From positions 7,080,501-7,144,500 of the forward strand of contig JAZBRI010000003.1 in assembly GCA_036874045.1 (NCBI GenBank): 64,000 bases of DNA, written 5' to 3'. Source of the DNA: Cymodocea nodosa. Its lineage: Eukaryota > Streptophyta > Magnoliopsida > Alismatales > Cymodoceaceae. The notes beneath the pieces were generated by a model. The model was not told the origin of the DNA. It did not search any database and saw only the letters and a program-made list of their open reading frames with translations. The position numbers were made by a program, and so were the translations under genes. This document shows, in pieces, positions 44,604 to 57,149 of the stretch. Numbering within the stretch: the stretch's first letter is position 1; each line of letters opens with the position of its first letter.

Positions 44604-46882
44604 TGTTTAGAATGAAAAAGTGCATATTATTAACGGTTAAATGATGGTTAATTAAATAATATTTAGCTTATCATACAAGAATTAAGCCATTATGTTATAA
44701 TTGCACTGTTATATGCTTTAATTGAAGAATTTGCTTAATGTGGGGGAATTAATGTTAATTTAGTACATTTATGAACTGTCAGTAAGTTGCAAGTTGTGAA
44801 ATTCTTTAGTATCCGAATTTTCTGATATTTTGGACAGTTATGTTTAACATACCGAACATTTTCGGACAGCTATGTTTAACAAACCGAACATGTATCGGAT
44901 AGTTATGTTTAAATTGCCGAACAGTTATGTTTTGAGAGAATATTTTATTATTTCTTGAAGTACACGTGTCGAAACCATAATGAATGACTTAAGTGAACTT
45001 TCGGTGAGTTATCTATATCTATCCGAAATTGCATCTGGGCATCGGATAGTTATCCTTGTAACTCTTTGAAATCTCTTTTTATTTATAAATAGCTAAGGAC
45101 ACGTGTCATGTTCTGGGAAAGTGACTTAAGTTGATTTTTGGTGAGTTAGTTGTAACTATCTGAAATGCATCTGAGCATTGGATAGTTAGACCTGTAACTC
45201 TCCGAAATGTTATTTTATGATTAAACTGTTGCTGACATGTGTCAAGATATAGTAGATTTACTTAAGTTATATATCGGTGAGTTATTTGTAACTATCTGAA
45301 ATGGATTTGAGCATCAGATAGTTAAGTTTATAAGTATCCGAAATGCACCTAAGCATCAGATAGTTAAATTTATGCATGTGTTGAATTTAAATGCTTTAGA
45401 ATATCACGTGAGATGCACATGTTTAACTCGTTAAGTTAGCATAATTGTATGTGTTGAGTTACATGAATATTACACTAAGGTAACGTGTTATGTTAGCAGC
45501 TTATTTCTTTATATTTTCTAATATGCCACTATAGCGGTTGCAGAAATAGACAGTTGGAAGAGAAAAACCACGTTTGCACGTATCACGCAGGAATTCAATC
45601 GCGTAGGGAGAAGAAAGCATCGCCGTTGACATGAATGAAGGAAATCCAACCGACCATTCAAGTAGAAGAAGTTATTACTGAAGAAATATAAAAGAAAAGA
45701 AGAAAAAAGGAAGTGCATGTGTGATCGATGGACGGATAGTGTGTATAGAGGAGGGTCGGCGACGCAATTCTCTGAAGTACCACACCAACCATCATCATCA
45801 CCATCACCACACCATAATCACCAACCATCGGAGGTCTGTGAGGATACTTGCTTGATGTCGGGTCGATTCCGAGCCAAACACAGTGCTTGACAACTACTGT
45901 AAGGAGTGATCGCGTCACGGGAAGGGATGTCATTTTCACCAAGCGCCGACTCATATTTCAGGAGATCGTAAAGCTTTTAGCCTTGGCTTCAGGTTGATGC
46001 CTGTATGCTGAAGAGGAGATCATCTTGCAATTCTGGACTCGCGATTCTATAGGGAGAGGAGACAGAATTGTAAGTGGTTTAATTTTCAGTGGTGTAATCG
46101 CGTTGCAAGTAGTGTCGGAAGTATTTACTGTCAAGTGAGATTACTTTACATTTCACCTTTCGCCCATTTCCATGTTCATATTAAAACAAAAATGCCAAAA
46201 ACAATTTATCTATGTTTGTATGTTGTATTTGAGTGTTGTATTGTTTGTGTTGTATCGTGATTAATGTTATCTTTGTTAGTGTTGTGATTGTTTTATGTTT
46301 ATTTTAGTATTACAATTTACTTAAATTGGTTTGTTCAAAAGACTTAAAGATTTTAATGGTTACTATTTGAATTATCTAAATGTTAGTATTGCTCAATGAT
46401 AAATCCAATGTTAACTAACATTAAAGAGCTTAATTGATGTTATTTACAATCTATGGAATCGCCCAATGGTTGTCCGAAGTCCTCTGTAAATAGTAGTATT
46501 AAAAAGAAAAGACAGGCTTGTGAAGTTAACTTAAGTCCACGAGGTTAGTCCGTTGAGTTATCCATAACTCAACAAACTTAGTCCATTGAGTTAGCTGTAA
46601 TTCAATGGAGAGCTTATTGAATATATAAATTTAATTTTTAACAAGCAAACAGTTCTCAAGTTCATCAGCAATTCCCTATGGGATCGACCTGCACTTGCAC
46701 ACTGATACAATAGACACTGTGCACTTGCAGTTAAAGTACAAATTGGAATTAATATCTAAATTGTATTAAATGTTGTTTGTTTACTTCTAAAAGAAAGAAT
46801 AGGCATAAAGATAAATTAACTAAGTAAAAACAGAAGTAACAAATCCAAGTTTTTCTAGTGTAATGCTGGGAAAACCCAAACA
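44604..46882 (+). repeat. 3' LTR of Y
   Basis: 2279 bases, pairs with 34890-37136. It carries one additional 32-base dyad unit near 44860-44890 (TTTTCGGACAGCTATG). Ends CCCAAACA, followed by the CACGT target duplication. Confidence 0.92.
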
Positions 46883-47044
46883 CACGTTACAAGACACATT
46901 CTTGCAACAAGATGCATCTGCAAATAGGGACGTGCATTATAAAAACAAAGTAGAATGTTATTTATTGGTTACTAGCATTGAGTAAAAACAAGAGAACTCA
47001 TTGGGAAACTGAAAGGAGAAGTTGCTGATTCAACTTCATCTATC
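46883..47044 (+). promoter_or_regulatory. Internal promoter/leader of X upstream of gag
   Basis: Right-hand continuation of X after Y. It holds TATAAAAA (46938-46945), then AGTAGAATGTTATTTATTGG and the GGAGAAG..GCTGATTCAACTTCATC leader shared with Y and Z. The gag start exon, intron and N-terminal capsid codons are deleted: the leader joins directly to the middle of the capsid at about 47039. Confidence 0.5.
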
Positions 47045-48005
47045 CCTATTAAAGTTAGATATATTCCCTTTGCTTTACAAGACATAGCTAATGGATGGCT
47101 ATATACTCTAGCTCCTAATTCAATTTCTATGTGGATTGAATTTTGTTCAATTTTTCTAGAAAAATATTATCCAACTCATCAAACAACTAAGAAGAAAAAG
47201 GAAATATTAATGTGTAGTCAAAAACAAGGAGAATCATTTTGAAAATATTTTGAACGATTCAAAGATTTGTTGACTCAATGTCCACACCATGCAATGAGTA
47301 AGGCACAATTAATAGATATAATTTATGAAGGCATAGATGTTTCCACTAAATCTTTATTAGAATATACCTATCAAAATGGATTTTTGAAATTGTGTAGTGA
47401 GGAAGCTTGAGCTTATTTAGAAAACTTTGCAAAAAGAAACTTAGTGGGAAAACACGGCTGAAGCTATTACAGATAAGAAAATATTGCCAAGAGGAATGCA
47501 TGAAATTGATTTAAGTACTATGCTTGAAGTCAAATTAACTGAATTAACTAGGAAAATAGAAGAGTTATCATTAAATCAAAAACTAATAGAAAAGAATACA
47601 AATATTAATGACCTAGATGTTATTTATGCTAGAAGCTAGAAAGATAATTTTGGTAATTCTTATAATCCTAATTGGAGGAATCATCTGAATTTATCTTGGA
47701 GGAATAACAATTTCCAAGGAGGAGAAAATATAAATGATAAAAATTCAAGTTATGAAGTATTAATTGAACAAGGATCTAGAATAAAGAAATTAAAAAAAAT
47801 AATTCAACAATTAAACAATCGTCTAGATCATGTGTTTGGAAATGCTACCATTCAGAATCAAAACATGAATAGAAATATACTTCCTAGATAGAAGGAGTCA
47901 ATAGAAGTTAGATCTATAGGAGGATTGCCAAGTCAAGCAGTACCGAACCCTTTGAATAGAACTATTAATGAAATTGATACCTCCTATGGGAGGGAAACTG
48001 AATGA
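47045..48005 (+). pseudogene. Gag (capsid) of X, 5'-truncated
   Basis: Collinear with Y gag from the middle of the capsid: KVRYIPFALQDIANGWLY, FLEKYYPTHQTTKKKKEI, YFERFKDLLTQCPHHAMSK, LIDIIYEGIDVSTKSLLE, then a frameshift near 47440. The tail has LTELTRKIEELSLNQK and ends with TGA at 48003-48005 after EIDTSYGRETE. The N-terminal part is missing by an internal deletion that fused it to the leader. Stops at 47240 and 47408 replace Trp codons. Confidence 0.75.
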
Positions 48006-48253
48006 GGTAGCATAATTATGAGCAAATATGTATACTATATAGTAAGAAAAAAATATATATACAAAAAAAAGAGAGAAAGTGTAAAAAAATATAGAAGCTT
48101 TATTTATAGTTATTAGTTCCGTAGATATTACTTAACTCCATGAACTTAGTCTATTGAGTTACGACCTAACTCTATGAAGATATCAATAAGTAACTAGTAA
48201 ATTTTATCTCTTTTAAATTTTATTTTATGTTGATGAATACAGAATCACAATAG
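48006..48253 (+). other. Gag/F-box spacer of X
   Basis: Holds a decayed form of the dyad (AACTCCATGAACTTAGTC...TTGAGTTA, about 48133-48160) and a splice-acceptor-like ATGAATACAG ending at 48242, twelve bases from the F-box ATG. It matches 41517-41705 of Y. Confidence 0.5.
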
Positions 48254-49390
48254 ATGGAATTGATGGAATTACCACTAGGTGTACGAAGAGAAATATTGAG
48301 TAATCTATTAGCTAAAGATCTATGCAAATTGTGTTGTGTCTCAAGACAAATTAAAGAATGTATCACAGAAAGATATTTTCATGGACTACAAGCTGCAAAG
48401 ATGACCAACATTAGAGATGTATTTTTATGGAAGTTATTCAATCATAGTAAAATCAGTTATGAATATCTAAATATAAAAGAAATTGTTGGAATTTCACCCA
48501 ATATATTAGAAGGAATAGATTATATTATAGGAATAGATGAATGATTGATCATATATAGAACTAAACCAAGGTATGCTATTTTGTTCCCTAATATTTTTAT
48601 TAGAAATCCTATAACTAGAGAAGAATGGAATATAGGAAGACCTAATATATTTGAAGTACCAACTAAAAATTGTGGGACAACCTTAATATTTTCTAACAGG
48701 AATTCAACATTTCCTAAAAAATTATTTTATTGGAGACCAAGTAGAAATTGAGATGAAGGATTATGTTTAAGTGTTTACAATTTTATGAATAAATCTTAGA
48801 TTGAAAATGTTATGGTATATCTAAGAGAGAAAACACTAGTCAACAATATTCATGTGATACTTGATGGATATATATATCTAATCACAGATATATCAGTTGC
48901 ATTTAGATCTAATCTATATATAGTGAGCATAGACAATTATGATGCATTTATAGAAATATTACCTATACCTCAAATTATAGTTGAACCACCATTTGTAGAA
49001 TATGATAAAATTCAATTGGAAATATGGTATAGTGAATCTGATAATCATACTTTATGTCTAGTAAGATGGTGGGATGACTTGATGAAATTCTAGATATGCA
49101 TAGTGAAAAACTTGAACAAATGGAAGTGGGAAGATGAGTACATTGAAATATATGTAGAAATAGAAACACCTACATCATCATGGTCGAGAAGAGGATCTCT
49201 ATCTGCATTTCAATTCATTAATGATAATACTCTCATATTTAGTGTTGATAACATATTGCAAGTTTATAAATTAAAAAGACAAGTAGACTGCATTAAAGTA
49301 GAATTAACAGTAAGGAGAATAATGCCTAAAGGTTTTGCTTGGACTAACATGTTCATTCTATTTGTTACTACTTTTCAGTCATATTCTTAA
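48254..49390 (+). pseudogene. F-box protein encoded by retrotransposon X
   Basis: Second copy of the F-box gene, in the same position as in Y. F-box: LPLGVRREILSNLLAKDLC followed by KLCCVSRQIKECI (residues about 6-37); it is open through residue 96. The downstream part keeps IRNPITREEWNIGRP, GYIYLITDISVAFRSNLYIV, IDNYDAFIEILPIP, LCLVRWWDDLMKF and NKWKWEDEYIEI. Four stops (48542, 48749, 48797, 49091) interrupt it. Those at 48749 and 48797 replace Trp of Y and that at 49091 replaces Gln, all by transitions. Differences from Y are spread out and many are conservative (for example EILP/EILP, RWWDE/RWWDD), as if the protein had been under selection before both copies inserted. Confidence 0.75.
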
Positions 49391-51319
49391 ATTGTGATTT
49401 TGTATTTTTAGTGTTGTGTGTATTCTATTTTTATTTTTATATATAAAGAAAAAAAAGAGAAAGGAAAAATTTTAGTTTACGTTTTAATTATCTTACAAGG
49501 AAAAAAACAAAAATATTAATTCAATTTGTTGGTATCTATTTTGAGAAACCAACTGGCTTGCTTATAAGCCACCAAAGGCGTAGGAGCCTAGGTTCCACAT
49601 AATGCACATATCTAACAATATATGTTTTATTGTTATTTTGTTATATGTTTTACTTTTATTTGTGAAAGAAAAGTTTTTCAGAATCAAAAGTCAAAAGATA
49701 TTAATGGAGATACAAATGAACAAGGTATGTTGATTAATTACTTATCCTAAATTAATATTCTTGTAGTTCGTGGGGTTATTCATTAACTCAATGAACTAAG
49801 TTTGTTGATTTAGGTGTTAAGTTAACGAAATAGTTTATCATGACTTCTATCATATAGTATATTTTTTATAAATCTTTTATATTGAAGACAATGCAAAATG
49901 TAGGTATGGGGAAGAGGTAATTAGATTAAAATCAAAGTAATCTTGTCAATTGTAGGAATTATGATTGTTTTGTAAATTGTTGTAGAATTTGATAAATTTT
50001 TTTATGAATTTTGTTGCAACATTCCGAAAGTTCACTATAGCTATTTGAAAAGTATTTGAAACCTTTTGATAGTTGAAATTGTAAGAATTTTTTTTTTTTT
50101 TTCTTTCACAATTGTAACTATTCGAATATTATATTTAGGATCTTAAATAAGATACTAAATATTTTACTGTAATACAACTTTGAGATATCTTATCTTATTT
50201 TACTGAATTTTATGAATTTAATAGTTTTACATTTTTAAATGGAAATTAGAATGCTTAACTGAAACTCAAAAATTTGTTTGAAATCTTGAAAGTTTGAATT
50301 GTTGATTTTTAGATTGAATGAAATGCATATGATCAAGGATACATTTAATTTGATTGATTAAACTTGTAGAATGATTTATATGTAAATCATATTAAACTAA
50401 AGTAAAAAGTATGAGCTTATTGATATGGATTCATATTTTTAGTAGATCGTAGAAGCAGGATTATATGAGATTTGTGTTTTATTGAATCTGTATTAATGAA
50501 ATACATACATACTGTGTTGAAAAGAAGAAAATGAGGATAAAGTGAAAAGCTTTAAGAGTTTATTGATTTGTTTGATCACGAGCCTTTCGTACTTAAGCAT
50601 ATAGGTATGTAAGGATTATTGACCTAAGAAAGGACTCTTTAAATCTGGCAACCTAAGGTTCTGATCAAATATGAGATTGTTGATTGAAAACTTGATACAT
50701 GGGTACACTAGAAAGCTCTTGTATGATTCAAGCTTTTCAAATTAACTTTTAAAGTAAGAAAAAATATACATATACTATTCTGAAAAGATGAAAGTGTTTT
50801 ATTAAAAGTACAGATATCTTTTGAATTGAGTATGGTTTTGTTCTTTATGACTACTAATGATTGAATCTAGATTAGACTTTTGAAGTTATTTATTTGAGAT
50901 ACACTTCACTATTCTTCTTGTTTTAATCATATTAAGAGGAGTTGTGTTTTGATTCATATGCAATTGAAATTTATTCTAGAAATCATATTAGAAAATTTAG
51001 GATAATAGATGTTTGAAAAAAAAATTGATAGTATATTACCACCTATTTTATGTAAGTATATTTTGTATGTAATTTAAATATTTTTGAAATATATTTACAA
51101 AAGGGGGAGGAAGAACAATGTCAAATTAGATTATTGATTTGCAAAAAATATATTAATGATAATCTAATTTTAGTATTCTAAGGATATACAATGAATAGAT
51201 ATTTTCAAAAAGTATATAGATTTATGAAGAAAAGAAATAGTTCTAGCACTTTAGAAATACCAATTAACGAGATCATATTAGTTTGCTAAGAGACTAGCAA
51301 AATTTAGGTACGAGGGAAG
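49391..51319 (+). other. 3' UTR of X
   Basis: Collinear with 42846-44603 of Y. The conserved hairpin block is at 49525-49610. The internal PPT-like motif ATTGAAGACAATGCAAAATG plus GGTATGGGGAAGAGG is at 49881-49918. The LTR-adjacent PPT is decayed (AGGTACGAGGGAAG, 51306-51319). A poly-T run is at about 50087-50103. Confidence 0.55.
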
Positions 51320-54300
51320 TGTTTAGAAGGAAAAAATGCATAATATTAATGATTAATGAATGGTTAATTGGATAATATTTAGCTTATCATATGAGAATTA
51401 AGCCATTACATTACATTTAAGCAATTATGAGCCTTAATTACAGAATATGTATAATTTTATGGAATTAACATTAATTAAATATCATTTCTAAAAGATTGAA
51501 AGTATAATACATGTGATTTTACCAAGTAAGTTTACATACCCTCATATTTTAAACATTATAAATTTATACATTGATTCTAGAAGGACATGTGTCTTAACCT
51601 TAATATATGATTTAAGTTGTTCTTCGAACAATTTTGATGTAAACTATTCGAAATGTGTTTGAGCATCGGAGAGTTACATTTTGAAAATATTCGAAATACC
51701 CCTTTACCATTGAAAAGTTGGTTTAAAATTATAACTTATTTCTTTATGACTGTTTAGAATAAAAAAGTGCATAATATTAATGATTAATGAATGATTAATT
51801 GCATAATATTTAGCTTATCATATGAGAATCAGGGCATTATGTTATAATTACACGGTTACATGCCTTAATTAAAGAATATGCATAATTTCATGGAATTAAC
51901 ATTTATTAAATATCATTACTAAAAGATTGAAAACTTCGTTTACATGTGATTTTATAGTATTAAACATGATATGTTTTATTTGCACATATTTATATCATGT
52001 ACAAGTGCATAGTAATAACTCGTTGAGTGCAGGTTTAAAAGTGAAAATTTATCACGTGTCAATTCATAATGTTATGCAAGTAAGTTTATGGAACTTCGTA
52101 AAGTTAGAAATTATCGCATACGTTAACTATTAAATGATAAAGAATTACTTCTTTTACATATTAAATGAAATGTTATAAAAATATTTGTTTTATTAAACTA
52201 TAGAGCTAAATGAGTCCGTTGAGTTAAGCTTAACTCAACGAGATAAGTCCATTAGATTATAGTTAAGTCAACAAGGTAAGTCTATTGAGTTACACTAACT
52301 CCATTGACCAATTATTTTCTAATATTCAAATGTGAGTAGTTGCAAAAATAGGAAATCTAAAAGAAAATCACGATTGCATATATCACACAGGATTTAACTT
52401 GTGGAATGAAGAAGAAATCACTATCGTTGATACAAATGAAAGAGATCCAACCGATCAATTAGGCGGAAGTAGTTACTATTGAAAGAAATATAAAAGGAAA
52501 AGAGAAAAATGAGGGAAGGTGTCGAGAATCACACTAATTGCAACAAGCGTTGGTAGTTTCTTGAAGCTCCACAAGACCACCACCAATCACCAACCATTAG
52601 AGTTCTGTGAGGATACTTTCCAGATGTTGAGTCGATTTCGATCCAAACATGGTGACTAACAACCACTACGAGAAGTGATTGCATTACAGGAAGGGAAATC
52701 ATTTTCACCAAGCACCGAATCATCTCTCAAGTGATAGTAAAACTTCTAGCCTTGGTTTTGGGTTGATGCCAATATACTAAAGAGGAGATCAACTTACAAG
52801 TCTCGGTTCGCAATTCTATAGGGAGAGTGATGCGTGATAGTAAGTGATTAAGTTTTTAGTAGTGTAATCGTGTCGTATGTAGTGATAGAAGTTTTTACTA
52901 TCAATATAGAATTTTACATTATACCTTTCATTCGTCTTTAAGAAAATATCATAACAAAGACAAATGAAAAACTCATTATATGCTTTTATATTTATCAAAT
53001 TAGTGTTGTATAGTTTGTTTAGTATTGTTGAATGTTTTATATTTATTTCATTTTAGAAAATAGAAAATCATTTTACTAATTATTGAAACGAGTTTGTATG
53101 CAATTCTAAAATCTTGATTAATATGGTTACTATTTGAAATATCTGAATGTTAGTGTTTATTAATGATAAATACTGTATAAACTAACATTAAAAAGCTTAA
53201 TGGATGTTGTTTACATTATGTGGAACTGCCTAATGGATGGTTGAATTCCTTTGTGAATAGTAAAATTAATTGGAAGTTACTAATGACGCTTGTGGAGTTA
53301 AATTAAGTTTACAAGGATAGTTTATTGAGTTTATTGTAACTCAATGAACTAAGTCTGTTGAGTTAGCAGTAAGTCAATGGAGTGAGTAATTTAACACACA
53401 TAAACCTGTGACTATAAAAATCAAAATAGTATGAAATTTTTACTCAATCTCTACGGGATCGACCTATATTTGCTCATTTATGTAATAGACATTGTGCACT
53501 TGTAGTTAAAAACAAATTAGATTTAATATCTAATTTATGAAAATTGTTTGTTTACTTTTAAAAGAAATTATGAACATATAATTAAAGTAAATGAAATTCA
53601 CCCAAACAATGACACATGACAAAGATATTATTTATATATATATAAGTCCATTAAGTTATAGTTAACTCAATGAGGTAAGTCCATTGAGTTATAGTTATAC
53701 TATCACCATGGACTAGTTATTTTCTAATATTCAATTGTGAGTAGTTGCAGAAATAGGAAATTCGAAGAAAAACCACGATTGCACGTATCACGTAGGATTT
53801 AAATCGTGGAATGAAGAAGAAATCACCATCACTGATACGAATGAAGGAGATCCAACTGATCATTTAGGTAGAAGCAATTGTTATTGAAAGAAATATAAAA
53901 AGAAAGGAGAAAGAATGAAGAATAGAGGGTGGAGAACTGCGCTAACTACAGTAAGTGTCCGTAGTTCCCTGAAGCTCCATCACACCACCACCAAAAAACA
54001 ACCACCAACCATTAGAGGTCTATGAGGATACCTTCCAAATGTCAAGTCGATTCTGAGCCAAACATAGTGACTAACAACCACAATGAGGAGTGATCACGTT
54101 GCAAGAAGGGAGACTATTTTCACCAAGCACCGAATCATCTCTTAGGAGATAGTAAAACTTCTAACTTTGGTTTTGGATTAATGCTAATATAGTGAAGAGG
54201 AGATTAACTTACAAGTCTCGATTTGTGATTCTATAGGGAGAGGGATGCATAACAATAAGTGATTAAGTTTTTAGTGATGTAATCACGTCACATGTAGTGA

Positions 54301-54972
54301 CGAGAGTTTTTACTATCAATAGAGAATTTTACATTTCACCTTTCGTTCATCTTTAGGAACATATCATAACAAAAACAAACCAAAAACTCATTATATGTTT
54401 TTTATATTTATCAAATCAGTGTTGTATCATTTGTTTAGTATTGTTGAATGTTTTATGTTTATTTCATTCCAAAAAAATAGAAAATCATTTTGTTGATTAC
54501 TGAAACTAGTTCGTATTCAATTTTGAAATTTTGATTAATATGGTTACTATTTGAAATATATGAATGTTAGTATTTATTAATGATAAATACTGTATAAACT
54601 AATATTAAAAGCTTAATGAATATTATTTACATTCTGTGGAACTATCCAATGGATGACCAAATTCCTCTATGAACAATAAAAGTTAATTGGAAGTTACTAG
54701 TGAGGCTCATAGAGTTAACTTAAATCCACGAGGATAGTTTGTTGAGTTAACTGTAATTCAACAAACTAAGTTTTTTTAGATAGTAGTAAATCAATAAAAT
54801 TTTTACTCAATCTTTATGGGATCGACCTGTACTTGCACATTTATGCAATAGACACTATGCACTTGTAGTTAAAAATAAATTAGATTTAACATCTAATTTG
54901 TGAAAATTGTTTGTTTATTTCTAAAAGAAATTATAAACTTATATTTAAGCAAATGAAATTCAAACCTAAACA
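51320..54972 (+). repeat. 3' LTR of X, split by solo LTR S2
   Basis: Two arms (51320-51750 and 53614-54972) make an LTR of about 1.79 kb. It starts TGTTTAGAAGG and ends ACCTAAACA. The 5' LTR at 15060-15110 shows the uninterrupted sequence around the insertion point (TTTCTTTACGGCACATGACAA). Confidence 0.88.
51751..53608 (+). mobile_element. Solo LTR S2 inserted into the 3' LTR of X
   Basis: Starts TGTTTAGAATAAAAAAG and ends CACCCAAACA, 1858 bases. Perfect five-base duplications ATGAC flank it (51746-51750 and 53609-53613). It is of the same subfamily as its host LTR. No internal region remains. Confidence 0.93.
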
Positions 54973-56809
54973 TGCATCTACATGTAATGTTGAAACTTTT
55001 TATCATACATCTCGTATTGATTTAAGTGAAGACATAGCTAAATTTAATGCAATCTTGGAGAGTATTAGTCATGATAAATCTTTTTGTAGTTCTTGTAAGA
55101 GTGTTTTTCATGTTGATCAAATTGATTTGGATGCAACATGTGACAACCTTGGAACACAAGTAGATGCTTTTGTTACTTTAAGGTCAAGTAAGGAAGTGAA
55201 TAGGCCTAATAGTGAATTCCCTATCTCTTTAGGTCCTAATGAGTCTAGTTGCAATCCTTCAAGTGAAGAATTAATTAAGGAACCTATAGTTATACCTAGT
55301 AATGACAAGGGTAAGCAAGTTGATAATGCACCATTATAATAATCTATTAGTGCTTCTTATCCTACTAGATTAAGAGCTGAATCAGAAGGTGATAAGATAT
55401 ATTTAATTAGAGAGACCTTTAAGCAAATGAGAGTGAACATACCTTTATTGGAGTTAATTCGACAAGTTCCCTCACATGCTAAGTTTTTAAAAGACTTATG
55501 TACTAGGAAAAGAGTTAAGAAGATACCTAAGAGAGTGAACTTAGCGGAAGTAGGTAGTTCTTATTTTTATGATTATATCCCTAGAAAGTGTAGTGATCCT
55601 AGGACTCCTACTATTTTGTGCATCATAGGAAACACTACCTTTGAAGGAGCATTATTAGATTTAGGAGATGTAGTGAATGTTATGCCTTCTAGTATTTATG
55701 AGGAATTAGGGTTGAACTACTTACAACCAACAAGGATAGTATAATCTACCTAGCTTTCAGATCCTTTAGAACACCTCTTGGAGTAGTAGAAGACCTCCTA
55801 ACCAAAGTTCAAAATTTTATTTATCCTATAGATTTCATAGTGATAGAAAATTGACCTATTATGGATCTTAAGAAGAGTGCATCTTTGATCTTAGGACGAC
55901 CCTTTTTAGCAACTATAGATGCTTACATAGGTTGCAGGGAAGGTTTTATGCAAATCACTTATGGAGATCAGAAGACCCAACTTAATATGTTCGACGTGGA
56001 CAATGGCATGAAAGATTAGATGGAGGAAGACTTTGAAGTCAGCCTTGTTAATGTACTTCAAGAATTTAGCTATAGTTTTGAAGAAGAAGAAGAAATTAAT
56101 TTTCTAGTGTTAAGTGACTATGATGATGATCTATGCATAGAAGTTGATGAAAGTAACCAAGTGGATATTGCTAAAATAGAAGTAGATGAAGAGGAAGCTA
56201 TTGTTGAAGAGTAAGTTAATTTAGAACTTAAGCCTCTACCTACAGATCTCAAGTATGTATTTCTTGGAGAGAATGAGATGTGGCTAGTTATTGCTTCTAC
56301 TCATCTATTTGAGGATCAAGAAGTTGAGTTAATTATAGTTCTTAAAGAAAATAGAAGAGCTATTGGATGGACCATGGTAGATATCAAAGGAATAAGCCCT
56401 TCTATTTGTACTCATAGAATTCATTTAGATCCTACCTATGCTCCATCAAGACAACCCCAAAGGAGATTAAATAAAAATATTAAGGAGGTTGTGAAAAAAG
56501 AAATTGTGAAGTGGTTGGACCATGATATTATATATCCTATTTCAAATAGTTCTTGGGGTAGCCCTATTTAGGTTGTTCCCAAGAAATCTAGAATTACTAT
56601 GGTTAAGAATGGTAACATTGAATTGGTTCCAACTAGAATGCAAACTAGGTGGAGAGTGTGCATTGATTATCGGAAATTAAACAATGCCACCCATAATGAT
56701 CATTTCCCATTACCCTTTATGGATCAAATGTTAAAGAAATTAGTAGGGCAAGAATTTTATTATTTTCTAGATGGTTATTCAAGATATAACCAGATCCATG
56801 TTGCACTTG
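54973..56809 (+). pseudogene. Athila-like element B: pre-protease, PR and part of RT
   Basis: A different family of the same lineage. VDAFVTLRSSKEVN (about 55160) and VNIPLLELIRQVPSHAKFLKD (about 55435-55500) precede the protease, whose active site reads LLDLGDVVNVMPSS (Asp instead of the usual Ala after DLG). A frameshifted stretch leads to SLILGRPFLATIDA (about 55890). An acidic linker and RT follow: RAIGWTMVDIKGISPSICTHRI, RRLNKNIKEVVKKEIVKWLD, WRVCIDYRKLNNATHNDHFP, YFLDGYSRYNQIHVA. The frame is cut at 56809 by an LTR. The upstream part is not found on the far side of X. Confidence 0.82.
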
Positions 56810-57149
56810 TGTTAGAAATAAAACCCGATCATTTAGTAATGACACTATGGCATGATTATGAAAACTCACCGTAACTAGGAAGTAAAGAGAATAGAAGAAG
56901 GAACACACTGAAGACATAGGATTTACGTGGTTTAGCAACTACCTATATCCATGGAGAGTTGAAGGTTCTTCTATGAGCTTCAGCACAATCAACCGTATAT
57001 TTTTACATCATCATAAATGTTTATATACTACCCAACCTAGGGCTAAAAAACCTTTAATTATAATAGAGCCACTACAGTAATGAAATACACTTCAGAGAAG
57101 GTAGACTCATTTCCAGAGTCTTTCATCCCAACTCTCCAATAGTTGCAAC
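56810..57149 (-). mobile_element. LTR or LTR fragment of an unidentified element, reversed
   Basis: On the minus strand it may start TGTTGCAACTATTGG (57149) and ends TTTCTAACA (56810), with a TATA-like TAGTATATAAAC about 120 bases in and a CCATGGATATAGGTAGTTGC...ACGTAAATCC stretch of a kind common in plant LTRs. It cuts the RT frame of element B. No target duplication was found, so the right edge is uncertain. Confidence 0.4.

Larger units (their letters stand above)
34890..46882 (+). mobile_element. Element Y: complete, internally deleted copy of the X family
   Basis: LTRs 34890-37136 and 44604-46882 start TGTTTAGAATG and end CAAATA / CAAACA. PBS at 37144 and PPT at 44588. Flanks CACAT (34885-34889) and CACGT (46883-46887) are a five-base target duplication with one change. 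The reversed copy Z shows the unoccupied site (TTGCACGTTACAAGAC in sense, near 58925-58940). The order is zinc knuckle/coiled coil, ORF1, promoter and intron, gag, F-box, 3' UTR. PR, RT, RNase H and INT are gone (junction at 38316/38317), so Y was mobilised in trans or lost pol after insertion. Confidence 0.9.
14713..54972 (+). mobile_element. Athila-like Ty3/gypsy element X, full length but split by four insertions
   Basis: Paired LTRs of the same subfamily (14713-16089 and 51320-54972) enclose, in order: decayed PBS, zinc knuckle/PR/RT/RNase H/INT (16190-20493), ORF1 (23112-24170 plus 32909-34115), promoter region, gag (47045-48005), F-box gene (48254-49390) and a PPT. Later insertions are a reversed solo LTR (21330-23106), a reversed copia element (24171-32908), element Y (34890-46882) and a solo LTR (51751-53608). 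Removing them leaves an element of roughly 16 kb. The outer flanks GAGGC and TGCAT do not match, so X has no visible target duplication. Many stops show that it is dead. Confidence 0.8.

Noticed and set aside
54911-54972. N-terminal codons of the open frame 54911-55339
   Set aside because: They lie in the LTR of X; the real coding sequence of element B starts only after 54972 and is entered in mid-protein.
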